From Maribacter algicola (GTDB lineage: Bacteria; Bacteroidota; Bacteroidia; Flavobacteriales; Flavobacteriaceae): a DNA stretch of 64,000 nucleotides. Where the stretch lies: positions 124,001 to 188,000 of the forward strand of contig NZ_QUSX01000001.1 in NCBI RefSeq assembly GCF_003933245.1, written 5' to 3'. The position numbers and the translations under genes were made by a program. Shown piece by piece: positions 1-7,752 of the stretch (positions are counted from its first letter, which is position 1; each line of letters begins with the position of its first letter). The notes beneath the pieces are model-generated. The model was given only the letters and a program-made list of their open reading frames with translations. It ran no database searches and was not told where the DNA came from.

Positions 1-28
1 TTATATGGGTCTTTTTAATTGCCTCTCG

Positions 29-81
29 TTAAATTGAACAGTTTTAGTCAAAGAAAACGGGCGAACACATGTTCAATTTAA
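29..81. repeat. 12-bp perfect inverted repeat beside IS remnant
   Basis: TTAAATTGAACA at 29-40 is exactly complementary to TGTTCAATTTAA at 70-81, with 29 bases between. The right arm overlaps the start of the decayed transposase frame at 69. It may be a relic of an insertion-sequence end or an RNA hairpin; nothing in the sequence decides which. Confidence 0.5.
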
Positions 82-284
82 AAAAGGATCTGCCTTCAAT
101 ATGGCCAAAGCATTCAAAACCTCAGATTGTATTTGCTATAAAACGGTTGGAGTAGGGTATTCCTATCCAAGAAATGTTCGGTAAAATGGGTATCGGTGAG
201 GAAACATTTTTTGATTGGAAGAAAAAACAAGATAGACCTGGTATCTTGGAACTGCCTAAGTTAAATAATACAAAGTCGGAATAA
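69..284 (+). pseudogene. IS3-family transposase OrfA remnant
   Basis: Reading from the ATG at 69, the frame resembles the helix-turn-helix OrfA of IS3-type elements: residues such as PQIVFAIKRLE, then GIPIQEMFGKMGI and GEETFFDWKKK match the usual order (SQIVFALKQAE, G.P..EICRKMGIS, EATFYNWKKK). An in-frame TAG at 153-155 breaks it, and the frame ends at 282-284 just after the part matching the helix-turn-helix. I found no recognisable OrfB (DDE integrase) sequence to the right, so the element is dead and truncated. The family call comes from motif resemblance only. Confidence 0.7.
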
Positions 285-673
285 ATCTGAACAAGTTAGA
301 ACCAGACATCTCTAAGCAAAAAAACCTTTCGACAATACATTTATAGATAGCCCCAAGGTTTCATACGGTGACGAACGAATACCAAATGGAACCTTTAACG
401 TGTAGACGATTAGGAAAATCGAAATATGGAGCGCTTTCCACAACAGCCCCATACTACACATTTCATTGGAAAAAAATTTATGGAATAATCGAAATCAGTC
501 TAAATCCCTAATTAAGACCTGCCTCATTAATGACAGGTCGTAAGGACTTGGCTGAGAGAATAACCATATTAATCGATATATTCACTTAAAATTGAAAACC
601 AAAAAAATAACCCTAAACTGAATCGTTGTTTTAATCTGATTACTTGCGGCCTATATTTATCTTATACCTCAAT
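285..673. other. non-coding stretch, no gene seen
   Basis: No convincing reading frame is present on either strand. The stretch contains a short inverted repeat (GACCTG at 516-521 with CAGGTC at 534-539) without a T-run. It may be further decayed insertion-sequence DNA, but I could not recognise any transposase motif in it. Confidence 0.4.
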
Positions 674-689
674 TTGAAACGCGTTTCAA
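674..689. promoter_or_regulatory. LacI-type perfect palindrome (orphan operator candidate)
   Basis: TTGAAACGCGTTTCAA is a perfect 16-bp palindrome with a central CG step, the form typical of LacI-family operators. It lies 36 bp beyond the 3' end of the minus-strand GH28 gene and has no intact gene next to it on the left. It differs from the TGCAAACCTTTGCA sites elsewhere in the window, so it probably belongs to another regulator. With no T-run beside it, a terminator role is less likely. Confidence 0.5.
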
Positions 690-724
690 CTTCGACCGAA
701 ATATTGAAAAAACATTTTATGACC

Positions 725-2362
725 TTACCGATCTATATAATCTGATATCGCTTTTAATTCGCTGTCCAATGCCACATCCTTCGTTCTGTAGAGAATAATT
801 TCGTTCTTTGAAGAAGTCTTAAGTTCCACATTCTCCAATTTTAAAATCTCAACATCATCAAATATAAAGGCAGGCCTATAGTCCTTATCATCCAAAACCA
901 AATTGATGTCCTTAAAAGAAATTCCTTTGACATGACGTACATAAAAAGCCCAAGAGGGCAACTCCCCAAACATATGGAATTCTGGGTAGTCCTTTTCCTT
1001 TTCCGGCACTTGATATAATCTACTCAGGGGTACATAGGCCATACCTTTTGAAGCTCTTCCAGGATAGGTGATTTCAATCCGTTCCAAGCGCACATTTTCA
1101 ACCTTGTTACTGGTAAGGCCTGTTATGGAAGATGGAAAGGTATTATGAAAAAAGTCTACTTCAGGTCCGCGCATATCATAGTCAATATCCGGTCTGCCAA
1201 ATGGCACCTGAACTTTCATGTCTGTAATCAAAATGTTTTTAACAGTGCCGGGACGTTCCCCGTCCCTATGTCCCAAACGAATGAATATGGCATTGCCCGT
1301 ATTCCGGGCTTCTATATTTCGTACGGTTATGTTTTCAATATCACCCCCATCCACAGCCTCCAAGGCAATGGCAGAACGAAAGGTATCATAGATTTTTATA
1401 TTTTCAATGGTTACGTTCTTAAAGCCACCATACGAAGCTGTACCAAATTTTATGGCACTGGCACTAGAGCGAATAGTACAGTCCGAAATATGGATATTGT
1501 CATTGAAATAACCGGGATAGTACGATTTCAAACAAATGCCGTCATCAGCCGAGTTTACATCACAACCAGTGATGCTCACATTCTTGGAATCGGTTATATC
1601 TATTCCGTCATTGTTCCAATAGGCCCTGTTCAAGATTTTGAGATTGTTTAGTGCCAAATCATCGCACAATTCAAACGTTAGCCCCCAACAGGCACCGTTC
1701 ATAATTTCCAAATCTGCTACAAGCACTTCGTTACAACTTGAAAAATTGAACAATTTGGGCCTTACGGTTTCATTGGGCCGCATTCTACGATAATTGTATT
1801 TAGGGTCAATTTGTATTTTAGCATGGTGCAAACTATCTATATTGAGGGCCAAGGCTCTACCTTGACCGTCAATTGTTCCTTTCCCCGTTACAGAAATATT
1901 GTTCGCTTTAAAAGCCAGAATCAAGGCCAATAAAGAGTTGTCATCAGCCTTTGGGGACAAAGGTTTTCCCGGCGTATCCAATACCTTGTAATCATTAGGG
2001 TCTGTACTGCCCAAAAGCACCGCACCTTCTTCCAAATAAAGGTGTACTTTACTTTTTAATTCAAGGCTTCCGGTAAGGTAGGTTCCTTTTGGAACAATAA
2101 CCTTTCCCCCATTTTTGCCCATATGGGCCGCATCAATAGCACGCTGTATGGCCATGGTATTTAAAGTATTTCCATTGCCCTTGGCCCCATAGTCCTTGAT
2201 ATTATGGATATCCCTGCTCTTGAAATTCTGTGTATAGCCTAGTTGATAAAAACATAGAACATAAAGAAAAATCATTCTTATAACCTGTTGGGGTATGTTT
2301 AGATTTTTTATTTGGGACAATCCCCTTTTTAATTCCTTTCCGGTTTCTAAGGTTGTTTTCAT
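725..2362 (-). CDS. glycoside hydrolase family 28 (polygalacturonase-like)
   Basis: This is a right-handed beta-helix GH28 enzyme, a family that hydrolyses pectic polymers such as polygalacturonan and rhamnogalacturonan. The N-terminal pectate-lyase-like element (IKDYGAKGNG, about residues 55-64) and GTIDGQG (162-168) are followed by the acidic motifs WNNDGIDI (249-256) and SADDGICLKS (271-280). The usual GHG motif is replaced near 306-312 by FGTASYG, so substrate and activity are uncertain. The first ATG gives a long charged leader. The ATG at residue 30 (genome position 2275) would start directly before a hydrophobic signal (MIFLYVLCFYQ) ending near YTQ and may be the true start. The gene stands alone, divergent from the metallophosphoesterase across a 301-bp gap. 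Confidence 0.85.
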   Translation of the reverse strand: MKTTLETGKELKRGLSQIKNLNIPQQVIRMIFLYVLCFYQLGYTQNFKSRDIHNIKDYGAKGNGNTLNTMAIQRAIDAAHMGKNGGKVIVPKGTYLTGSLELKSKVHLYLEEGAVLLGSTDPNDYKVLDTPGKPLSPKADDNSLLALILAFKANNISVTGKGTIDGQGRALALNIDSLHHAKIQIDPKYNYRRMRPNETVRPKLFNFSSCNEVLVADLEIMNGACWGLTFELCDDLALNNLKILNRAYWNNDGIDITDSKNVSITGCDVNSADDGICLKSYYPGYFNDNIHISDCTIRSSASAIKFGTASYGGFKNVTIENIKIYDTFRSAIALEAVDGGDIENITVRNIEARNTGNAIFIRLGHRDGERPGTVKNILITDMKVQVPFGRPDIDYDMRGPEVDFFHNTFPSSITGLTSNKVENVRLERIEITYPGRASKGMAYVPLSRLYQVPEKEKDYPEFHMFGELPSWAFYVRHVKGISFKDINLVLDDKDYRPAFIFDDVEILKLENVELKTSSKNEIILYRTKDVALDSELKAISDYIDR

Positions 2363-2663
2363 AAAGCACTATTTTTTTAATGGCACTTGATCAAATAACA
2401 TCATGGCCTCTGTGGTCTCCATTTTATATCCCTGTAAATAAAGGTCCTTCCTTGGAAAAATTCGCGATATCCCTTTTTGGGGATAACGTCCCTATTGAAC
2501 CTTTCCTTGACCTAACTGGCCAATATTCACCCAAAGATGCTTAAAAACGGGGTAACTTAAGGTACCATTAATGCAAACCTTTGCAATACTTTGGAAGCGT
2601 AGCGGTATCATTTATGTTACTTTTATGAAATAGGAGGAGGAAATCAACCTATCAGAATATACG
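2363..2663. other. divergent intergenic region with LacI-type operator
   Basis: This 301-bp region separates the divergent GH28 and metallophosphoesterase genes. Apart from the operator at 2571-2586 and a purine-rich AGGAGGAGG run near 2632-2640, I see no gene or strong hairpin. The purine run lies about 24 bases before the GTG start at 2664, farther than a usual ribosome binding site. Confidence 0.5.
2571..2586 (+). promoter_or_regulatory. LacI-type operator, site 1 (TGCAAACCTTTGCA)
   Basis: ATGCAAACCTTTGCAA carries the same 14-bp core as three other sites in the window, with one outer mismatch. It reads in the CC orientation toward the metallophosphoesterase start at 2664, 77 bp downstream. 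This matches the orientation seen at the other three sites, so I assign it to that gene and not to the divergent GH28 gene. A TTTG within and just after the site could act as a -33 element. Confidence 0.75.
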
Positions 2664-4625
2664 GTGAACTTTTTTAAGAATAATATTGGTTCCATACTGT
2701 TTGTGCTAGGTGCACTAGGTTCGTCTTGCACGATAAACAGGGAACTGATTAATAAAGAAACACAAATAGCCGTTATTGCCGATGCACATCTACAAAACGT
2801 CTATGGCGAACTGGAGGATAATGAGTACAGTGGGGTGGCAAATCCTAAAAATGGCAAATACACCTTTATTAGGACCATGCAGTCTCAATTACAATCTACT
2901 AGGATTTTCAATGAGAATTATTTCGCTTTTCTGGCCGCGTTGGACGACATCGTAGCTCGAAATATTAAATACGTCTTACTTCCGGGTGATTTTTCCGATG
3001 ATGGCCAGCCCTTGCATATAAGGGGATTTAAAAAAATTTTGGACAAATATACCCAGGAATATGGCCTTACCTTTTTACTGATTACAGGGAATCATGATGT
3101 TGTCTATCCTTATGACCATGAAGACGGAAAAAGAGACTTTCTGGGTCAGGGTGGAAAACCACAAACCATTGCCTCTACCGCTGGTTTTATGGAAAACGGT
3201 GCGCCTGGGGAACTGCCCATAGTCATCTCCAAAGACCTCCAAAATTTGGGCTATGGGAAAATAACTCGTCTTTTAAAGGATCATGGCTTTTTTCCAAAAA
3301 AGGAATACCACTACTGGGCCACCCCATTTTCTAAGTATTCTTATGAAGATTACACCTTCAATGCCGCAAAAGCAGAGGCCACACTTGAACAAAGAAGCTA
3401 TAGAATCCCCCACAACAGCACAGCCTTGCCTGATGTTAGTTATGTAGTGGAGCCCGTAGAAGGTATTTGGCTACTTGCGCTGGATGCCAATACCTACCTC
3501 CAAAAAGAAATGCCTAATACCGATAGTGTTGATCAAATCGAATATAAAAATAACGGCCAAGGTCTGGACAATCTCCTTACACACAAAAAATATCTTGTGG
3601 AATGGATTGAAAAGTTGACTATCTCAGCCAAAAAATATAATAAAACCTTAATTGCCTTTAGCCATTACCCTATGTCCGACTTTAATAATGGTGCTACCCA
3701 ACATATTAACAACCTATTGGTTGGCAGTAAGATGCAAATTAAAAGAATTCCTAACCCTAAACTGGCCACCACTCTTGCAGATGCAGGGCTGCGACTACAT
3801 TTGGGAGGGCACATGCACCTAAATGATACAGGTATTAGTACCTCCAAAAAAGGCAATATCCTCGTTAACATACAAACCCCATCCTTGGCTGCTTATATGC
3901 CCGCTTACAAAATACTTACAATGGTTAACCCGGATAAAATACAGGTAAAAACAGTGGTGATTGATTCCGTACCCCGATACAATGAATTTTTTGATCTTTA
4001 TAAGAAAGAATACCAACGATTGATGACCACGGGGGACAGTACCATCTGGAACAAGGACGTTTTAGAATCCACAAGCTATAAAGACCTAATGAACTGGCAC
4101 TTGAAGGAACTTGTAAGGTTGCGTTTCCTACCTTCGGAATGGCATTCCGACTTTGCCAAATTTATTATGGACCTTTCCGGCAAGGAATTGTTGTTTCTTT
4201 CTCAATCAAAAAGTCAAAACGCACTGGATGAACAATTGAATAACCTTAGAGATGGCAAGCTAAGTTTTGAGTCGCTTTATTTAGATGAATCTATAAGCCA
4301 TAAGATAGGACCAGAAGTACTTGAGCTTTACAACGCCTGGTCTGGAGGGGATTTGATTTTTGACCTATATCGCCTCAGGAGTGCAGATCAGCTTGCCTTT
4401 AAAGATATAGGTGAAGCAAGGTTGAAGCAATATGATTTTCTCATTCAATCCTTTCTATCCAACAACAGTGGCCAAAAGAACAATGACCTTTTAAAAAAGA
4501 GGATATTGGACCTTATGAGAGTTTTACAAAATTTCATGACAGGTGAACCATCTGTTGATTTTGAGCTACATATGAAAACCGGAAAAATAAAGCCCTTGAA
4601 TGAAAAAGGCATACCACTACATTAA
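2664..4625 (+). CDS. lipoprotein calcineurin-like metallophosphoesterase
   Basis: This is a two-metal phosphohydrolase of the calcineurin-like superfamily, predicted to be lipid-anchored outside the cytoplasmic membrane. The signal peptide ends in lipobox LGSSC (Cys22). The metal ligands are all visible: DAH (40-42), GDFSDD (108-113), GNHD (142-145), SHYP (333-336) and GHMH (382-385). A C-terminal region of about 240 residues has no function I can name. The start is a GTG; an in-frame ATG is absent and the leader fits a signal peptide directly after it. A LacI-type operator lies 77 bp upstream, the same site that precedes the iol operon, which suggests a role in removing phosphate from an inositol-containing substrate. 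The true substrate (monoester, diester or nucleotide) cannot be read from sequence. Confidence 0.85.
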   Translation: MNFFKNNIGSILFVLGALGSSCTINRELINKETQIAVIADAHLQNVYGELEDNEYSGVANPKNGKYTFIRTMQSQLQSTRIFNENYFAFLAALDDIVARNIKYVLLPGDFSDDGQPLHIRGFKKILDKYTQEYGLTFLLITGNHDVVYPYDHEDGKRDFLGQGGKPQTIASTAGFMENGAPGELPIVISKDLQNLGYGKITRLLKDHGFFPKKEYHYWATPFSKYSYEDYTFNAAKAEATLEQRSYRIPHNSTALPDVSYVVEPVEGIWLLALDANTYLQKEMPNTDSVDQIEYKNNGQGLDNLLTHKKYLVEWIEKLTISAKKYNKTLIAFSHYPMSDFNNGATQHINNLLVGSKMQIKRIPNPKLATTLADAGLRLHLGGHMHLNDTGISTSKKGNILVNIQTPSLAAYMPAYKILTMVNPDKIQVKTVVIDSVPRYNEFFDLYKKEYQRLMTTGDSTIWNKDVLESTSYKDLMNWHLKELVRLRFLPSEWHSDFAKFIMDLSGKELLFLSQSKSQNALDEQLNNLRDGKLSFESLYLDESISHKIGPEVLELYNAWSGGDLIFDLYRLRSADQLAFKDIGEARLKQYDFLIQSFLSNNSGQKNNDLLKKRILDLMRVLQNFMTGEPSVDFELHMKTGKIKPLNEKGIPLH

Positions 4626-4903
4626 AGCTACGAAGAAGAATACACTAAAGGGCTACCTCTTCTTACTTCACTCTTGACACCTATGGCATAACTATTTTTT
4701 ATCTAGACAAAACTCCATACGAAGTTATTATTTAATTACCATGCACCTAGATTGGAGTAGCTCTTATTGTTAATCAGTGGCCTCTCCACTATTTGGAAAA
4801 AAACCATTTCAAGATGTATTTGGGAGCAAGAGAGGTTGTGTTTGGCCCCAAACAAAAAAAGTAATATGCTAATTATGGGCCATGAAAAGTAAAAAAAATG
4901 ATA

Positions 4904-5770
4904 CTATAGCTGTAATTGGGCAAAGACCGGACAGTGGTCGGATAAGTACAAATTGTTTAGCATTTCCGCAAAAACCGCATAGCGGTGGATTTCGGCTATA
5001 TTTTTAACAAAAATATAGTCAATAACTTCCCTATCTTCAAAAGGTCTATCGTCAAAACCACAGCTCGTCCAATCCGGTCCATAAGCAAGTGTAGCCAGTG
5101 TCCTTGTGTTGCGCAAAGTATTTTTCCCATCTTCTTTAAGTAACGTCTGAATACCCTGGGAGTTTGGAGTCAGGTTAAAATCGCCAGTTAAGATTAGAGG
5201 AAGGTCGCCACCCAACTCCATAGCCTTTTGTTTCAACAGCTTTGCGCTCTCTATCCTGGCAAGATTACCCCTATGGTCAAAATGGGTATTCATGAATATA
5301 AATTTCTTTCGGGTCTTCTTATCCAAAAAAATGGCCCAAGTAGCAATTCGTTCCAAATCGGCATCCCACCCCTTACTTACTTTATTGGGTGTCTCACTTA
5401 GCCAGAAGGTACCACTTTGCAAGGTCTTAAGCCTATTTTTTCGATAGAAGATGGGAGCGTATTCGCCCTTAGTGGCCCCGTCTTCACGACCCACGCCAAT
5501 AGTTTCATATTCTGAAAGGTTTTGTTTAAGGAAATTCAGTTGGCCTACCAATACTTCCTGCATGCCAATGATGTCCAAATCATAAAAATTGATCATTCGC
5601 ACAATATTGTCCTTCCTGTAGTGCCAATTTTGTGGCCCATCTTCCGGATTGTCATATCGTATATTAAATGACATGGCATTGATTACCTTTTTACTTTGAG
5701 CAAAAGACGTACTACTGGAAAAGGCTATCAACACGGACAACCATGTCCAAACCAGGTTTTTAGGCATCAT
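4904..5770 (-). CDS. exported endonuclease/exonuclease/phosphatase (EEP) family hydrolase
   Basis: The protein has a signal peptide (about residues 1-24, ending SFAQ) and a complete EEP fold: N36 in SFNIRYD, E72 in MQEV, H163 in NTHFDHRG, GDFN (196-199), D251 in DYIFV and SDH (277-279). The family covers Mg-dependent phosphodiesterases and phosphatases, including inositol-polyphosphate 5-phosphatases, neutral sphingomyelinases and inositol-phosphosphingolipid phospholipase C. The gene starts 27 bp after iolG and is the last gene of the inositol operon, so it is probably co-transcribed. I infer that it releases inositol or phospho-inositol from a larger molecule in the periplasm. A nuclease role is possible but less consistent with the operon. 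Confidence 0.85.
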   Translation of the reverse strand: MMPKNLVWTWLSVLIAFSSSTSFAQSKKVINAMSFNIRYDNPEDGPQNWHYRKDNIVRMINFYDLDIIGMQEVLVGQLNFLKQNLSEYETIGVGREDGATKGEYAPIFYRKNRLKTLQSGTFWLSETPNKVSKGWDADLERIATWAIFLDKKTRKKFIFMNTHFDHRGNLARIESAKLLKQKAMELGGDLPLILTGDFNLTPNSQGIQTLLKEDGKNTLRNTRTLATLAYGPDWTSCGFDDRPFEDREVIDYIFVKNIAEIHRYAVFAEMLNNLYLSDHCPVFAQLQL

Positions 5771-5797
5771 TTTAAGGTTATCTTATTAAGGTTGTTT

Positions 5798-6823
5798 TTA
5801 GACCATAGGGGCGGATTGTTCTACCTCGGAGATTTTTACGGGCCTGTTATGTTTTAAAGATTGCAATGCGGCCAAACCTATTTTTAATGATTGGAGACCA
5901 TCATTGCCGTCTACGGGCATCGGGGTTCCAATTTCCAGGCCTTTTATAAAATCTTGCATCTCGGTCTTATATGCCTCTTGATAACGTTCCAAGAAAAAAT
6001 GTAGGGGCAGTGCAGCATGTATGCCCTCCTTGTTATAGAGTTTGTGTGAATCGTGAAAATTATTGTTGGATTGTACCATACCCTTTGAACCGAAAACTTC
6101 CACTCGTTGGTCATAACCATAAGAGGCCTCCCTGCTATTATCTATGACGGCCATGGTGCCATCAGTATAGGTTAGGGTAACTACGGCCGTATCAATATCA
6201 CCTACTTCACCTATGGCCGGATCTACCAAAACGGCCCCTTTGGCGTACACCTCGGCAACCTCCTTTTCCACAACGTACCGCGCCATATCAAAATCATGTA
6301 TGGTCATATCCAAAAACAATCCGCCTGACTTTTTTATATAACCCACAGGCGGAGCCCCAGGGTCTCGACTGGTAATTTTTACTAAATGCGGATTGCCAAC
6401 AGCTCCATTTTTTACGAGCTCGTGCACTTTTCTAAATTCTTTATCAAACCTTCTATTGAAGCCCAACATCAGCTTTACCTTATGTTTTTGGACGACATCC
6501 AGGACGTCCTTTATACGGTTCAGGGAAAGATCCAGAGGTTTTTCACAGAAGATGTGCTTTCCTGCCTTGGCGCAAAACGCTACATAATCCGCATGGGTGT
6601 CCGTAGGGGAACAAATCACCACAGCGTCTAAAGGAACCATATTTACCATGGCCTCAAAATCTGTATTGGTATAGGCTATTCCCTTATCAACGGCATATTG
6701 CAGGCTAGCACTGTCTGGGTCGGTAGCACCCACTACCTCAACATTTGGAATTTGTAAGAGATTGTCCAAATGGATTTTACCAATTCTTCCTAAGCCGGCA
6801 ATACCTAATCTAATTTTTGTCAT
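5798..6823 (-). CDS. iolG: myo-inositol 2-dehydrogenase
   Basis: This Gfo/Idh/MocA-family NAD-dependent dehydrogenase oxidises myo-inositol to 2-keto-myo-inositol (scyllo-inosose), the first step of inositol catabolism. The N-terminal Rossmann motif GLGRIGKIH (about residues 10-18), EKPLDLSLNRI (about 94-104) and the DMTIHDFDMARY segment near the middle match the IolG subgroup. At 341 residues it is full length. It lies between iolE (13 bp upstream) and the EEP gene in the operon. A scyllo-inositol or D-chiro-inositol preference cannot be excluded. Confidence 0.93.
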   Translation of the reverse strand: MTKIRLGIAGLGRIGKIHLDNLLQIPNVEVVGATDPDSASLQYAVDKGIAYTNTDFEAMVNMVPLDAVVICSPTDTHADYVAFCAKAGKHIFCEKPLDLSLNRIKDVLDVVQKHKVKLMLGFNRRFDKEFRKVHELVKNGAVGNPHLVKITSRDPGAPPVGYIKKSGGLFLDMTIHDFDMARYVVEKEVAEVYAKGAVLVDPAIGEVGDIDTAVVTLTYTDGTMAVIDNSREASYGYDQRVEVFGSKGMVQSNNNFHDSHKLYNKEGIHAALPLHFFLERYQEAYKTEMQDFIKGLEIGTPMPVDGNDGLQSLKIGLAALQSLKHNRPVKISEVEQSAPMV

Positions 6824-6836
6824 TTTCGTTATAGTT

Positions 6837-7742
6837 TTACAATCCCAACTTATTTATATATCTGCGGTTTGCTTGGGCACTTTTCTTAGGGGCCCCCATA
6901 CCCGGAAGGATATCTTGTTCCACCACGATCCAATCATCGTAACCAATGGCCTTAAGACGCTCCACAATGCCCTTAAAGTTAACATTACCTTTGCCTAGCT
7001 CACTGAACACGCCTTTACTTAATGCGTCAAAATAGTCCCCACCAACTTCTTGTGAACGCTTTGCCGCATTTGGATCAAAATCTTTAAAATGCACATGCCA
7101 TATTCGTTGTGCATACTTGTCCAATGCCTTTAAAGGGTCTCCTCCACCAAATGCATAATGCCCCATATCCAAACAGAGCCCAAGTAGTTCAGGATTGGTT
7201 AAGGACAGTAAGGTGTCTATTTCCTCTGGCGTTTCCACATAACCAGCACAATGATGATGGAACACGGTTCTGAGTCCATAGTTATCTTTCACAGCCTTGG
7301 CTAGCTTTTCAGCCCCTTCCGCAAATATTTTCCATTGTGCTTGGGATAGGCCCATTTCAGGGGTGATTCTCCCGGCATTTTCTGTACGCTGTCGATTGGA
7401 TGCATTATCATCTGCCAAAACGATAAAAGCGGTATTGTACCCAGCACTATGCATAAGTTCAGCAACCTTTAAGGCTGTCTTGATGCCTTCTTCGTGGGCA
7501 GCCCTATCGGCCAAAGCCACGGGCACAAAGGCCCCTAACAACTCCAAGTTGCGTTTTTGAATTTCTTCCCTGAGCATTTTTGGGTCTGTAGGCATGAATC
7601 CCCAGTCACCAAGTTCAGTACCCGTATACCCTGTTTCCTTTATTTCATCCAGAACCTGGGCAAAACCGATGGCTTCAGATTTTTTCTCCAAATCAAATTC
7701 CAGGGCACCCCATGAACAAGGTGCATTTGCTATTTTAATCAT
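6837..7742 (-). CDS. iolE: myo-inosose-2 dehydratase
   Basis: IolE dehydrates 2-keto-myo-inositol to 3D-(3,5/4)-trihydroxycyclohexane-1,2-dione. The protein is a TIM-barrel of the sugar-phosphate isomerase/epimerase (AP-endonuclease 2) fold. It begins MIKIANAPCSWG, the hallmark N-terminus of the family, and keeps metal-site segments such as LCLDMGHYAFGGG, IWHVHFKDF and WIVVEQD. A longer frame extends 16 codons upstream into the iolA stop region, but I chose the ATG at 7742 because NAPCSWG normally lies at the very start and this leaves a 10-bp gap to iolA. The length of 301 residues is normal. Confidence 0.92.
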   Translation of the reverse strand: MIKIANAPCSWGALEFDLEKKSEAIGFAQVLDEIKETGYTGTELGDWGFMPTDPKMLREEIQKRNLELLGAFVPVALADRAAHEEGIKTALKVAELMHSAGYNTAFIVLADDNASNRQRTENAGRITPEMGLSQAQWKIFAEGAEKLAKAVKDNYGLRTVFHHHCAGYVETPEEIDTLLSLTNPELLGLCLDMGHYAFGGGDPLKALDKYAQRIWHVHFKDFDPNAAKRSQEVGGDYFDALSKGVFSELGKGNVNFKGIVERLKAIGYDDWIVVEQDILPGMGAPKKSAQANRRYINKLGL

Positions 7743-7752
7743 ACTTCTTTTT

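Noticed and set aside
725..2362. GH28 as a target of the operator at 2571-2586
   Set aside because: The site orientation and distance match the metallophosphoesterase; GH28 lies on the other side at over 200 bp with the opposite orientation. Joint control cannot be excluded but is not supported.
4839..4854. TGTTTGG/CCAAACA hairpin as terminator of the iol operon
   Set aside because: The loop has only two bases, and on the minus strand the T-run lies before the stem and not after it; on the plus strand an A-run follows. It does not fit an intrinsic terminator.
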